Counted from the stretch's first letter, positions 8,407 to 18,987 are shown. The stretch: DNA of 64,000 nt from an uncultured Dysgonomonas sp. (GCF_934668725.1 NZ_CAKUOF010000018.1:3144-67143); one strand, 5' to 3'. Program-made: numbers and translations. Notes: generated by a model not told the origin, from the sequence alone.

Positions 8407-10905
8407 ATGTCAACAAAAAAACTTCTCTTCGTTTTGTTTATTTTATTGTATTTTCCTTTAATAGTATCCTCACAAGCTCCGATAGAGCCGAAAATGCAGG
8501 TCAAAGGTATAGTGTCGGACTCCTTGACAGAGGAAACAGTCCCTTATGCAACAATCAAAATAGCTAAGAAAGACAACCCTTCGAAAGTAGAAAAGGTGGT
8601 TCCTACAGATGAAAACGGTAAATTTCAATTCTCGATGAATCAAGCAGGAGAATATTTGCTTACAGTTGAATTTATAGGAAAGGAGCCTACCATTAAACCT
8701 TTTATATTGGCAGCCGGAAAAACTCTCGACTTAGGAAATATACTAATGAAAGATAATACTAAGGTGCTGAATGAGGTCGTTGTCTCTGCCCAGAGACCGT
8801 TGATAAAAGTTGATTTGGATAAGATAACCTACAGTATGGAGGACGATCCCGAATCTAAGACCAACAACGCTTTGGATATGTTGAAGAAAGTACCTATGAT
8901 AACGGTCGATGGAGAAGAAAATATTCAGCTTAAAGGATCGTCGGCCTATAAAATATATATCAACGGAAAACCATCTTCGATGCTAGCCAGCAATCCGAAA
9001 GACGTTTTGCGAAGTATGCCTGCAAGCACTATTAAAGATATAGAGGTGATAACCGACCCCGGAGCCAAATACGATGCCGAAGGAGTAGCCGGTATTATAA
9101 ATATTATAACAAAAAAGAATACAGCAATGGGTGGATATACCGCCACTGTAAATAGTTGGGTAAATTCGCAGGGAGGGTATGGTGTCGGTGGTAATTTGAT
9201 GTTGAAATCCGGAAAATTCGGGTTTACAGGTAACTACACTTTGTATAAATACCGCAATCCCGAATATGAGACATCACTGATAAGAGAGAATTTTAAGGAT
9301 TTACAAAATAAATATTTAATTCAGAGCGGTACAGGCAAAAACAGAGGAAACGGTCAATTTGGTAATGGGGAGCTTAGTTATGAAATAGATTCTTTGAATT
9401 TAATTAATATTGGTTTTGGACGATACGCCGGAGACGGAAAACAGACCTCTTATACTAGCAATAGAATGGAGGATGCAACTTTTGCACCGATAAAAGAATT
9501 TGACCAATTTACAGATGGAACTTACAGATATGGCTCGACCGAATTGAAAGCCGATTATCAAATGGCATCAAGAACAGTTAAAGATCGGTTACTCACGATC
9601 TCTTACCGTTTAGCTCTGGAGCCCGATGACTGGAGTTCCGATAACCGTATAGCCGGTATTTTGAATATGCCCGACTCAAGAAATAATCAGTATTCCGATG
9701 GAGACCAAAAAGAACATACCGTGCAGATCGATTATGCAACACCTTTTGCGAAAATTCATAATTTGGAAGCCGGACTTAAATACATTACAAGATTAAATGA
9801 GAGTAATAGTGGATACCAATTTTTAAATGCAGCAGGAAACTGGGTGGATGAACCATCGTTAAAAGATGAGTTTAAACATCGGCAAGACATATATTCCGCC
9901 TATGGAAGTTATGCCGTGAAATTCAAGAAAATTGGTTTTAAAGCAGGATTAAGGTACGAAGGCACCCACATGAATGTAAAATATCCATTAGCGAAGGATG
10001 AAGTTAGCGATGAGAAAAATTTTAAAACAAATCTATCAAACTTGGTTCCGTCTGTAACTATGAGCTATCAGGTAAATCAATCTCAGAGCCTTCGCCTAGG
10101 GTATAATATGCGTATATCAAGACCCGGTATATGGCAATTAAATCCTTTTGAAAATAGAACGGATTCCCTCAATAGTAGTGTCGGTAATCCGAACTTAAAG
10201 CCGGTCGAGTCCCATACCATCGACCTGAACTATAACTTCTTTAACCCGAAATTTAATATGAACGCCAGTTTATCTTATAATTTTGTGGATAATTCAATTG
10301 AACGTATCACCGAGTTAGACGGTATTGTGAGCAGAACAACTTATGCTAATGTAGGCAAAAGTAAACGGTTAGGGCTATATACTAATTTGAGTTGGATGCC
10401 TACGGCTAAAATAAGGCTTACCGGAAATTTATCAGGCTCCTATATTGATGTAAAGTCGAATGATATGGAGTTTAAACTCTCCAATTCAGGCTTTGTGGGT
10501 AATGCTTATTCCAATATGCAATATACTTTGCCTAAGGATTATAAGGCAAATGTATATTTAGGTGGTGGTACTCCATATTTTAATATACAAGGAAGAGGGC
10601 CTTCCTATAATTATTACGGCTTGTCGTTCTCAAAAGGCTTTTTATCAGATAAACTGAATATAAATATTTCGGCCTCTAATTTCTTTTCAAATTATCAGAA
10701 ATTTAGAAATATAATAGACAATCCGAATTTCCATACAGAGTCATTTAGTATTTATCAGCGGAGGTTTTTCTCGATGAGGGTATCCTATCGCTTTGGAGAG
10801 ATGAAGGCTCAGATCAAAAAAGCTGTACGTGGAATTACCAATGACGATTCTATGGGAGGAGGTTCTGGTGGAAATAATTCACAAGGTGGCGGCGGTGGCG
10901 GTTAA
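8407..10905 (+). CDS. TonB-dependent-receptor-like outer membrane beta-barrel protein
   Basis: An 832-residue outer-membrane protein of the Bacteroidota group with a carboxypeptidase-regulatory-like domain followed by plug and barrel. Layout: signal peptide (1 to about 23, ending SSQA), CarboxypepD_reg-like domain (about 32-108), plug region (about 118-235, with VDGEENIQLKGSSAYKIYINGKP), then a barrel with many alternating aromatic strands. It lacks a SusD partner, so it is not a PUL transporter of the SusC kind. The last 17 residues are an unusual Gly-rich tail (GGGSGGNNSQGGGGGG) after the presumed last strand. Ligand unknown. A hairpin terminator follows. Confidence 0.85.
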   Translation: MSTKKLLFVLFILLYFPLIVSSQAPIEPKMQVKGIVSDSLTEETVPYATIKIAKKDNPSKVEKVVPTDENGKFQFSMNQAGEYLLTVEFIGKEPTIKPFILAAGKTLDLGNILMKDNTKVLNEVVVSAQRPLIKVDLDKITYSMEDDPESKTNNALDMLKKVPMITVDGEENIQLKGSSAYKIYINGKPSSMLASNPKDVLRSMPASTIKDIEVITDPGAKYDAEGVAGIINIITKKNTAMGGYTATVNSWVNSQGGYGVGGNLMLKSGKFGFTGNYTLYKYRNPEYETSLIRENFKDLQNKYLIQSGTGKNRGNGQFGNGELSYEIDSLNLINIGFGRYAGDGKQTSYTSNRMEDATFAPIKEFDQFTDGTYRYGSTELKADYQMASRTVKDRLLTISYRLALEPDDWSSDNRIAGILNMPDSRNNQYSDGDQKEHTVQIDYATPFAKIHNLEAGLKYITRLNESNSGYQFLNAAGNWVDEPSLKDEFKHRQDIYSAYGSYAVKFKKIGFKAGLRYEGTHMNVKYPLAKDEVSDEKNFKTNLSNLVPSVTMSYQVNQSQSLRLGYNMRISRPGIWQLNPFENRTDSLNSSVGNPNLKPVESHTIDLNYNFFNPKFNMNASLSYNFVDNSIERITELDGIVSRTTYANVGKSKRLGLYTNLSWMPTAKIRLTGNLSGSYIDVKSNDMEFKLSNSGFVGNAYSNMQYTLPKDYKANVYLGGGTPYFNIQGRGPSYNYYGLSFSKGFLSDKLNINISASNFFSNYQKFRNIIDNPNFHTESFSIYQRRFFSMRVSYRFGEMKAQIKKAVRGITNDDSMGGGSGGNNSQGGGGGG

Positions 10906-10935
10906 TAACTGAAGCAAAAAAATAGATCAAAAAAT

Positions 10936-10968
10936 ATCCCTGAGTGATAAAAACTTAGGGATGTTTTT
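10936..10968 (+). terminator. Intrinsic terminator after the outer-membrane protein gene
   Basis: ATCCCTGAGT pairs with ACTTAGGGAT (one wobble) and is followed directly by GTTTTTGTTTTG. It lies 31 bp after the stop codon. Confidence 0.8.
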
Positions 10969-11051
10969 GTTTTGAACGAAACATAATTGCAAAGGCTTTG
11001 TTTAATAAAGAAATAGTTTTATTAATATTGTTAAATAAAGAAGCTCTCCTG

Positions 11052-14000
11052 ATGAAGATAAAAAAACGAAAAATACTAAAGATCACTGGCTTTTTCATAA
11101 CCATATTGGTTATGGGAGGTTTTTTGGTCAATTGGTATATGAGGGAGAAGTTAGAGGGCTTCTTACGAGAAAAGCTTAGCGAATATATCTCAGATGCTAC
11201 AGGAGGTTTATATCAATTTCATTCAGATCATCTTGATATTGGGCTTTTCAATGGAGAATTAACCCTTAAAGGGGTTGAACTGAAGCCCGATTCTATAATT
11301 TTCAAGGAATGGGCATCAAAGGATAGTTTACCGCAAAATTATTTTGATATACAGATCAAAAGGATTCATTTTAAAGGGCTCAATTTAATTTGGTTATTCA
11401 GCTACCGTCAATTGCATTTCGACCTTTTTGAAATACAGAGACCTATTGTAAAGGTTTTCGATTCGGGCAAATTATCCCGGATTGACACAAAGAGTAAAAA
11501 CCAAAATTCGAAGTCTCTATATGAAATGATCTCTCCTTATATGGATGTATTAACCGTTAAGAAGATGAATCTGGATAATGCCAGCATAACCTATGTGGCC
11601 GATAATCAAGGTGTACCGGCTGTTTATAAGTTGGAAAATGTTAGCTTTCATGCTTATGGATTTGTTCTTGATGAGAATTCGTACCAATCGGGAAAACTTC
11701 TTCTTTGTGATGATTTTGATTTTACAACCAATCAACCGCAAGTTTTACTTTCCAATAACCAGTTCTTACTCGAAACTGAGAAAATAAGGTTGAGTACTAA
11801 AGATTCTATTATTCAGATAGACAAGGTGCATTTGCAGCCTCAGACTCTTTTGTGGGAGGAGCAGCACTCGCTTCCTGATACATATCTTGAAGCCAAAATA
11901 AGATCAATTGAAGTAAAGGGAATCCGTTTTAAAAGAATCAATGCTTTTAATTATTTAGAAGCCAATTCTTTTGATATAAATAAATCGGAAATACAATATT
12001 TTAACCAGAGACGGGATAGTCTGGAGGTTAAACAAAAAATAAAAGAAGAATCTAAAGATACATTGAATCTTTCGTGGACTTTATATGCCATAGTATCCCC
12101 GATATTACATAGCATAGCGATAGATAAAATTGGTATCGAAGACGCTAAATTAAAATATACTAATAGATTAAGAGATACGATTGATGTTTATAATATGGAC
12201 AGGTTTAACTTTGAAGCATACGGCTTTAAAGTCGATTCGCTGGCCGATATTCAACAGAGGTTTCTATATTCACAAGGTTTTTCGCTGGATGCAGCCGATA
12301 TCGAAGGTATTGTTGTGAGCCAGAATCATGCAATGCGGGTGGGGCGTATGAAACTGAATACAGTGACAAAGGATTTTCAGATAAAGGAAGTAAAAGTATC
12401 ACCTCTGTCTTTTAGAACCGAACGTGACTATATTACAGGAACAATAGATTCGATAAGCTTGTCTGGTTGGGAATATGATAATGGAGTGAAGGCTCAACGA
12501 TTGAGTATAGATGCTCCCAGAATAGAATATGTGAAAAATCAGAGATCAAGAAGGTCGCAGCAGACACTTGCGAAAAATCAAAAAAATGCAAACCTGAATG
12601 TTGTTGTACCCTTCTTTACGCACATATCAATAAACCAAGTAAATCTGAACAGTGGTAATATTGTATTCAAGGATAAGACGAAAAAAGAAGATATTACTTA
12701 TAAACTACCCAAAATAGATTTTTCGGCTTCCAACTTCTTAATAAATGAAGCAACTATAGAGCATTCCTATACTTATTTTGCATCAGACAATGTACGCTTT
12801 AGTTTCGAACGGTTCGATAATATCTTACCCGGTAAAGACTATCGGTTAATGATAAAGAAAGGTGTATTTACAGGCATTGGAGGAAATTTGGAATTACATG
12901 ATGTAAAGCTGCTTCCCCAAACCGATTCGAAAAGAAAGGCTACCGGAACTTATCTGTCTGTACTAACGCCTTTCGTAGCTTTGAGGAATATTGATTATAA
13001 AACTTCTCCGACAGAAAATTCGATTGTATTTAATTCCCTGAACATAGAGGCACCACATATAAAAATAGTAAAGACAGGAGAAAAGAAGCATTCCACAGCC
13101 AAAGAAGAACCGGAGAAAAAAGATAAAGTGTTGAATTTTGTGGCGGGAGTATTTGATATTCGGAATGCGGATATAGAATACTTCGACCAAACAACCAAAG
13201 ATAGTCTGAAAGCCAAGTTTGCTGATCTTGAAATCAAATCTTTATCATGGGATGCGGAGATGAAAAAGACATCAATAGGCTCTATTGCATTACAATCTCC
13301 GGTTATAAGCTACAATAAACGTTACGAAAGAGCGGGGCGAAATAGACAACCGACCTCTCCTAAAACTTTTGCCGGATCTTTAGATATAGGTCAAATTGAT
13401 ATCTCAAATACTAAGGTTGGGGTTGACCAGCCCAGTCTTAAACTGCATTTCGCAACAACTGATATTAATATACAAAATTTACAATGGGGTAATGATAAAT
13501 TCAATTTGTCAAATGTGGATATTGCTAAACCTGATGTGAAGATTAATCAAATTTCGAAAACAGAAAGAATTAATACCGGAAAACCGGAGAAGCTCGATTT
13601 TTACGGCATCTTCGAGAAGATTGCCAAGCAAGTATCCATTGATAAGTTTAATGTGGCTGATGCCAATATTGATTACGCAAGTACTTTAAATGGAAAACTC
13701 AGCAAACAGCAGAAACTAAATACTACAAGCCTTTTTTTTAGTGGTTTAATTATAAATAGCGAATTGAAAACGTTTGTGCTGGATGATATTAATTTCAGTA
13801 CACGTAACTTTAGTTTCCCATTGAATGGTGGGTTTTATACGTTACAGGCTGAGGGCATAGACTTAAAAAAGAATGCAGGTAGTTTGCAGGTTCGCAACCT
13901 ACACCTTGTTCCGGCTTACTCTAAAAAAGAATTTGCATATCGCCATCCAAAACATAAAGACTGGTTTGATGTGGGGGTGGGGCAGATATCTTTGACAGGT

Positions 14001-14903
14001 ATTGACTTTAACCGCTATATAGCTAACAATGTCTTTCATGCCAAGGATTTATTAGTAAAAGATGTACAGCTCTTAAATTTTAAGAATCAGCAGATCGAGA
14101 TCCAGCATAATATCATGCCTATGATTTATGAAGGATTGCAGAAAATGCCCGTTCAACTTGCAATTGACACGGCAAATGTCGAAAACTTTAAAGTGGTGTA
14201 TGAAGAATTACCTAAAAATGGGACTACACCGGGCGTTATTTTCTTTACCGATATGAACGGACGTTTATCGGGGCTTACCAATATCGTGTCGCGTCCTAAA
14301 CAGTATATACAATTAAATGCCGATGGCAGGCTTATGGGAACAGGCTATTTTACAGCTACCTGGATGTTGCCTGTAGATTCTTTAAACGATCATTTTTACC
14401 TGAAAGCTCATTTACATAAATTTGATTTAAGAGACCTGAACCAGCTTATTACACCTATGGCACCCGCAAAAGTGGAGGACGGTCATGTGAAGTCTTTGAC
14501 ATTTAGTACAGATGCATCAAGTAAAGGTGCTACTATCGAGATGCTTATGTTGTATAATGACTTAACCGTTTCTGTTTTGCGAAACAAAGATGGAGAATTG
14601 ACAACAAATACGCTTGTAAGTACAATTGCCAATAAGGTAATAAAAAAGAATAATCCGGATAAAGAATATAAAAGAGCAAGGCATGTGCATGCCACTATTG
14701 TAAGAGACCCTTATCACTCCACCTTTAACTATCTTTGGCAAATATTACAGCCGGCAGTCGTGGAATCTGTAGGATTCTCTCAAAAGAAGCAGAATTTTGC
14801 TAAAAAAGTTTCAGGCTTTCTGAGTAAGGTAAAAGGAATATTTCGAAGTGATAAGAAATCAAATAAAAAGGATGCTGAGAAGCATCCTGATAGATCGAAA
14901 TAA
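11052..14903 (+). CDS. AsmA-like giant envelope protein with repeated modules
   Basis: A 1283-residue protein anchored by one N-terminal membrane helix (about residues 9-28) with the rest predicted in the periplasm as beta-rich sequence. Its opening resembles AsmA/DUF748-type proteins, now thought to include bridge-like lipid carriers between inner and outer membrane. A recurring segment with the pattern (A/G/N)-x-I-x-(Y/F) followed by a charged loop and a descriptive phi-x-phi strand starts near residues 170, 359, 529, 700, 866 and 1040, giving a period near 170-190 residues. The C-terminal about 30 residues are Lys/Ser-rich. The ATG at 11052 is preferred over the TTG at 10998 because it puts the basic KIKKRK stretch just before the helix. 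Function is inferred from fold class only. Confidence 0.7.
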   Translation: MKIKKRKILKITGFFITILVMGGFLVNWYMREKLEGFLREKLSEYISDATGGLYQFHSDHLDIGLFNGELTLKGVELKPDSIIFKEWASKDSLPQNYFDIQIKRIHFKGLNLIWLFSYRQLHFDLFEIQRPIVKVFDSGKLSRIDTKSKNQNSKSLYEMISPYMDVLTVKKMNLDNASITYVADNQGVPAVYKLENVSFHAYGFVLDENSYQSGKLLLCDDFDFTTNQPQVLLSNNQFLLETEKIRLSTKDSIIQIDKVHLQPQTLLWEEQHSLPDTYLEAKIRSIEVKGIRFKRINAFNYLEANSFDINKSEIQYFNQRRDSLEVKQKIKEESKDTLNLSWTLYAIVSPILHSIAIDKIGIEDAKLKYTNRLRDTIDVYNMDRFNFEAYGFKVDSLADIQQRFLYSQGFSLDAADIEGIVVSQNHAMRVGRMKLNTVTKDFQIKEVKVSPLSFRTERDYITGTIDSISLSGWEYDNGVKAQRLSIDAPRIEYVKNQRSRRSQQTLAKNQKNANLNVVVPFFTHISINQVNLNSGNIVFKDKTKKEDITYKLPKIDFSASNFLINEATIEHSYTYFASDNVRFSFERFDNILPGKDYRLMIKKGVFTGIGGNLELHDVKLLPQTDSKRKATGTYLSVLTPFVALRNIDYKTSPTENSIVFNSLNIEAPHIKIVKTGEKKHSTAKEEPEKKDKVLNFVAGVFDIRNADIEYFDQTTKDSLKAKFADLEIKSLSWDAEMKKTSIGSIALQSPVISYNKRYERAGRNRQPTSPKTFAGSLDIGQIDISNTKVGVDQPSLKLHFATTDINIQNLQWGNDKFNLSNVDIAKPDVKINQISKTERINTGKPEKLDFYGIFEKIAKQVSIDKFNVADANIDYASTLNGKLSKQQKLNTTSLFFSGLIINSELKTFVLDDINFSTRNFSFPLNGGFYTLQAEGIDLKKNAGSLQVRNLHLVPAYSKKEFAYRHPKHKDWFDVGVGQISLTGIDFNRYIANNVFHAKDLLVKDVQLLNFKNQQIEIQHNIMPMIYEGLQKMPVQLAIDTANVENFKVVYEELPKNGTTPGVIFFTDMNGRLSGLTNIVSRPKQYIQLNADGRLMGTGYFTATWMLPVDSLNDHFYLKAHLHKFDLRDLNQLITPMAPAKVEDGHVKSLTFSTDASSKGATIEMLMLYNDLTVSVLRNKDGELTTNTLVSTIANKVIKKNNPDKEYKRARHVHATIVRDPYHSTFNYLWQILQPAVVESVGFSQKKQNFAKKVSGFLSKVKGIFRSDKKSNKKDAEKHPDRSK

Positions 14904-14905
14904 AA

Positions 14906-15838
14906 TTAAACCTTTATTGGTTTATAAAGTCTGCCTTGGTATGCTTTACGCTCATTAAACCGTTTAAGGACTTTTGCCGTGAATTCGAAGTTCTTCAAGC
15001 CCCAATCGGGAGCAATCAGTAGTGACTTGGGAGATTGGGAAACAAAACGCTCGATGATGAAATCGGGGTTAAGGCGTTCCGTAAAATCGATACATAAGTC
15101 AATATAATCTTCCACCTCAAACAGGTTGAACCATTCAGGGTGTTCGCGATATTGACGTGCCATAACCGTACCTTTAATAAGCTGCAATTGGTGCATCTTG
15201 AGTGTAGTTAAAGGAAGTTCCGATAACTTATCGGCATGCTGAAGCATTTGCTCGCGACTTTCTCCCGGTAATCCTAAAATCATATGAGCTCCGGTATATA
15301 TTCCTTTAGCTGCTGTTTTATATATGGCTTCTATACTTTCGGCATAAGTATGTCCCCTGTTTATAAACTCAAGAGTTGAATCAAGTGTCGATTCGAGCCC
15401 ATATTCTATAAGGAGAAACGTTCTGTCTTTCAGCTTTTCAAAATAGTTGAGAAGATCGGTAGGCATACAGTCGGGGCGTGTACCTATAATGAGCCCTACC
15501 ACATTTGGATAGGCCAGAGCCTCCTCATATAATAAGATTAGTTTATCTATATCATCGTATGTGTTTGTATAGGATTGAAAGTATGCAAGATACTTCATCT
15601 CAGGATATTTGTGAGAGAAGAAGGCTATTCCGTCTCTCAGTTGGTCGGTAACCGTACGTTGTTTTCCTCCATATCCGGGACTGAAGCTTTGGTTGTTACA
15701 ATAAGTACATCCGCCTACAGCCTTAGAGCCATCTCTATTGGGGCAAGTGAAACCTGCATTGATGGATATTTTTTGGACTTTTTGTGGAGATATACCGTTT
15801 AGAAAATCTCCGAATTCTTTATAGGGTTTATTTATCAT
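14906..15838 (-). CDS. Radical SAM protein, YhcC/TIGR01212 family
   Basis: A 310-residue cytoplasmic radical SAM enzyme. The cluster-binding cysteines are in TCPNRDGSKAVGGCTYCNNQ, the long C-x12-C-x2-C spacing of the YhcC group rather than the usual C-x3-C-x2-C. Further family landmarks are IGTRPDC, EYGLES and HMILGLPGES. Length agrees with the E. coli relative (309 residues). The reaction is not established for the family. The stop lies 2 bp from the stop of the convergent AsmA-like gene. Confidence 0.9.
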   Translation of the reverse strand: MINKPYKEFGDFLNGISPQKVQKISINAGFTCPNRDGSKAVGGCTYCNNQSFSPGYGGKQRTVTDQLRDGIAFFSHKYPEMKYLAYFQSYTNTYDDIDKLILLYEEALAYPNVVGLIIGTRPDCMPTDLLNYFEKLKDRTFLLIEYGLESTLDSTLEFINRGHTYAESIEAIYKTAAKGIYTGAHMILGLPGESREQMLQHADKLSELPLTTLKMHQLQLIKGTVMARQYREHPEWFNLFEVEDYIDLCIDFTERLNPDFIIERFVSQSPKSLLIAPDWGLKNFEFTAKVLKRFNERKAYQGRLYKPIKV

Positions 15839-16148
15839 TAAGTAAATAGAAGTATTTAGTAATTTTTATTGGTAACAGTCTATAAATATTAGGCTTGCCA
15901 AAATGTAAAAAAGACTTGCTACCTTAATTTCGCTGTTAGCTAAAACTATGCAAAGGTACAAATTGTTATAGTATCAAATCAATTTAAATACAATTTTAAG
16001 ATTTAAGGACTTAAACACACTATAAAGTTTATTTGTAATATTGCAGTTTAACTTTTTGTTCGACATTTGCCGGGATAATTTAGCCTTTAAAACAAATGTC
16101 TTATATATAGCTATTTGTATTGAAATTACTATAACAGACCTTTGAATT
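15839..16148. other. 310-bp divergent gap
   Basis: No coding sequence seen. CAAAGGTA at 15951-15958 reads TACCTTTG on the minus strand, which fits the Bacteroidota -7 consensus TAnnTTTG and could serve the radical SAM gene; its partner TTTG (15975-15978) is spaced a little short at 16 bp. A half palindrome AGACCTT at 16136-16142 sits just before the plus-strand ATG. Confidence 0.4.
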
Positions 16149-18716
16149 ATGCACAGTTTTAGAAAAAATAGTCTTGTATTTCTTATACTATATGGCTTAT
16201 TAGTTTTTAAAGTCTCGGCTCTGGATCCTTTTTTTAGATACGAAAAAGATACTATCCCTCTTTATCAAGGAGGTGTAATAAGAAAATCTATCTACCCTCA
16301 AAACTCGTACGAACGCTCGGGGATGTATAATTTTATTGTAGGTAAGCATTACCGCAAGCTTTATTCTACCCCGATAACCGTAAAACCAACAGGTTTGTAT
16401 AATTTATATGGAGGACTGACATTTATTGGGCAAGTTCCTCGTTTGCATGCTCTTTTTCTGGAAGGAAAGGATGCTCACTTATATATGGTAAGGCCTCTTG
16501 GTGGAGCAACAACATTTATAGAGTCGGACTTTTTTAAAAATACATATAGTAAGCAAGAATTCAAAGGTACTTACTTAGATAAATTTATTGGAGATGCCTA
16601 TACAATAACCCATCCTTATGCCTTTATGGTTGCCGATAAATTGGCAGAAGAAGTAGGAGTGAGCTCTTTTCCTTCAGCAATTTACTACATTCCTAAAGAT
16701 GCAACAACTGATACGATAGCAGATGGTAGTGGAGTCGAAGATCGACTGATAAGTATATATGATTTGAAAGAATTTGGCATTCACTCTAAAGTGCTAGAAA
16801 CAGAAGAACTGTTAACTCAAATACAAAAAAACAAAGCGTATCACGTGGATCAGCATGAATATATTCGAGAACGGCTTCTGGATATATTGATAGGAGACTG
16901 GAACAAAACCAGAGAGAGTTGGCATTGGTATGAAGTTCCCCATGGAGATAGCTTAGTTTATATGCCGCTTGTAACCGATCGCAGCCATGCTTTTACCAAA
17001 GTTGATGGAGCATTATTTAAGATTATGTTAGGAGTGCTAGGGCTTAATAGTATTACTAATTATGATAGCAATATAAAGGACCTGAAAAAGGCAAATGGAA
17101 TTGGCATTCCTTTAGATGTAGCATTAGTTGCAAGTACAGGGCGTGAGGTGTGGTATCAAGAGGCTAAATATATAAAATCGGTTTTAACCGATGCGGTAAT
17201 AGATAAAGCGTTCGAAGCACTGCCGGAAGAAATTTATGTGTCTCCTGATACTGAGGTTATAAAGGGCAATTTAAAAAAGAGGAGGGACGCTGTTGAGGTG
17301 ATAGCTCAAAAATATTATGATATATTACAGCAAACCCCTGTAATTACAGGGACAAATAATGACGATTTATTTGTTATAGATCAAAAAGAAAGGTATACTA
17401 CCAATATAAAAATATATGATAGAAATTCATCTCGACTATTATTTGACAAGGAATATGATAAAAGCACAAAAGAGATATGGCTGTACGGGTTAGGAGGGGA
17501 TGATGCTTTCAGTCTGTCGGGAGTAAGAAGGGGCATGCCTGTAACTTTAATTGGAGGAAAAGGTGTAAATGTTTATCATATTGAAGGTGGAAAAAATACG
17601 GATATTTACGATTACAAATCGCACAGCCTTCTGAATGATACTTTGGGTGATGCTAATATAATCAGGACTAATGTCGAGAAAGTTCATGAGTATGACTATA
17701 AGAAGTTGAAATATGAAACAGTAAGTTTTACACCTTGGGGGGTATACGATTCGGATTTAGGTTTTTATTTGGGGGCATATGTTAGTAAAACAATGTATGG
17801 GTTTAAAAGATCGCCTTATAGTTATCAGCACAGAATCGGTTATAGCTATTTAGATGGTCTGATGTATCAGGGGCTTTTTCCATCTTTGGACGAAAGGCGA
17901 GGGTTTAATATCGAAGCTATTTTTGGGATTGCCAATGATTTTCATAACTTTTTCGGATATGGAAACCAGACAAATGGCTTTAAAGATAAATCTATTGATT
18001 TTAATCGGGTTGGTATCGCAAAATATAGCGTTGAACCGTCTTATTATTGGAAATTTGATGACGCAAATAAACTCGCAGCCTCCGCCATGGTTGAACTGTA
18101 TAATATCGATCGTCCGACAGATCGGTTTATAAATGAGGTTTATAAAGATAGCGATCCTGTGTTTGATACAAAATTATTTCTGGATATCAGTTTGACCTAT
18201 GAAATGCATCGTAAGCTAAGTGCTTTGATACCTTCATTTGATTTTTCGATAACTCCGGGTATAAATTGGACTGTAAGTGATGTGCGTCGTAATTTTCCTT
18301 ATATAAAGTCAAAGTTTTCCTTTGAAATAGCTTGTAGTGATCGTTTATCATTGGCGACAGAAGTTCAAGCAGTACTCTTGTTTTCTAATTATTATGAATT
18401 TTATCAAGCGGCATCTGTCGAATTACGAGGTTTTAGAGAAAGTCGTTTTATAGGTAAAAAATCGCTTTATCAGCATACGGATCTCCGATATGATTTAGGA
18501 CATCTGAAGAATCCTTTTACGCCTATTCAATATGGCGTATTTATAGGTATCGATTATGGTCGGGTGTGGTATCCTAATGAAGACTCAAGCAGGTGGCATA
18601 CCTCTTATGGTGGAGGCTGGTGGCTAACTTTATTTAAAAAATATACAGGCAAGTTCTCTTATTTTGCCTCTAACGATGATGCCCGGTTTTTTATCGGGTT
18701 GGGTATGGGGTTTTAA
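16149..18716 (+). CDS. BamA/TamA-like outer-membrane barrel protein with kinase-like mid domain
   Basis: An 855-residue protein with a signal peptide (1 to about 24). The C-terminal half (about 540-855) is a BamA/TamA (surface antigen D15)-type barrel ending in a terminal phenylalanine, GLGMGF. The first half resembles the linker of Bacteroidota proteins that join a metallophosphoesterase to such a barrel, including a protein-kinase-like or HipA/PI4K-like signature: GDWNKTRESWHW at 249-260 and YMPLVTDRSHAFTKVDG. The phosphoesterase domain usually in front is absent, and the expected GDWDRH catalytic motif reads GDWNKT (D250-W-N252), so kinase activity is doubtful. Role unknown; assembly or export of an outer-membrane component is a guess. 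Confidence 0.65.
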   Translation: MHSFRKNSLVFLILYGLLVFKVSALDPFFRYEKDTIPLYQGGVIRKSIYPQNSYERSGMYNFIVGKHYRKLYSTPITVKPTGLYNLYGGLTFIGQVPRLHALFLEGKDAHLYMVRPLGGATTFIESDFFKNTYSKQEFKGTYLDKFIGDAYTITHPYAFMVADKLAEEVGVSSFPSAIYYIPKDATTDTIADGSGVEDRLISIYDLKEFGIHSKVLETEELLTQIQKNKAYHVDQHEYIRERLLDILIGDWNKTRESWHWYEVPHGDSLVYMPLVTDRSHAFTKVDGALFKIMLGVLGLNSITNYDSNIKDLKKANGIGIPLDVALVASTGREVWYQEAKYIKSVLTDAVIDKAFEALPEEIYVSPDTEVIKGNLKKRRDAVEVIAQKYYDILQQTPVITGTNNDDLFVIDQKERYTTNIKIYDRNSSRLLFDKEYDKSTKEIWLYGLGGDDAFSLSGVRRGMPVTLIGGKGVNVYHIEGGKNTDIYDYKSHSLLNDTLGDANIIRTNVEKVHEYDYKKLKYETVSFTPWGVYDSDLGFYLGAYVSKTMYGFKRSPYSYQHRIGYSYLDGLMYQGLFPSLDERRGFNIEAIFGIANDFHNFFGYGNQTNGFKDKSIDFNRVGIAKYSVEPSYYWKFDDANKLAASAMVELYNIDRPTDRFINEVYKDSDPVFDTKLFLDISLTYEMHRKLSALIPSFDFSITPGINWTVSDVRRNFPYIKSKFSFEIACSDRLSLATEVQAVLLFSNYYEFYQAASVELRGFRESRFIGKKSLYQHTDLRYDLGHLKNPFTPIQYGVFIGIDYGRVWYPNEDSSRWHTSYGGGWWLTLFKKYTGKFSYFASNDDARFFIGLGMGF

Positions 18717-18900
18717 TGTCTGCATGATATAAAACCATCTTTTTTATCGTATTTAGCGTTATATGTTTCTAGACATCAACAAAGTTACTATATTTGCAGT
18801 TGTATTTAAAATTGTTTCGGGCAAGGTGTTTTTAGTTAAAAATAAGATTATTAAGTAATAATGTTTTTTTGAAAAAAGATAGTTTATTAACTGACAATAA

Positions 18901-18931
18901 TTTGCTGATTCAAAAAAAAGGTTTAATTTTG
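18901..18931 (+). promoter_or_regulatory. Bacteroidota-type promoter of the rpmB operon
   Basis: TTTG at 18901-18904 and TAATTTTG at 18924-18931 are separated by 19 bp and fit the Bacteroidota consensus TTTG-N19/20-TAnnTTTG. It lies 57 bp upstream of the rpmB ATG. Confidence 0.65.
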
Positions 18932-18987
18932 CACCCTGTTTTACTACGGCAAGGAATAAAATAAATAAAAAATAAAATATAATAGCG

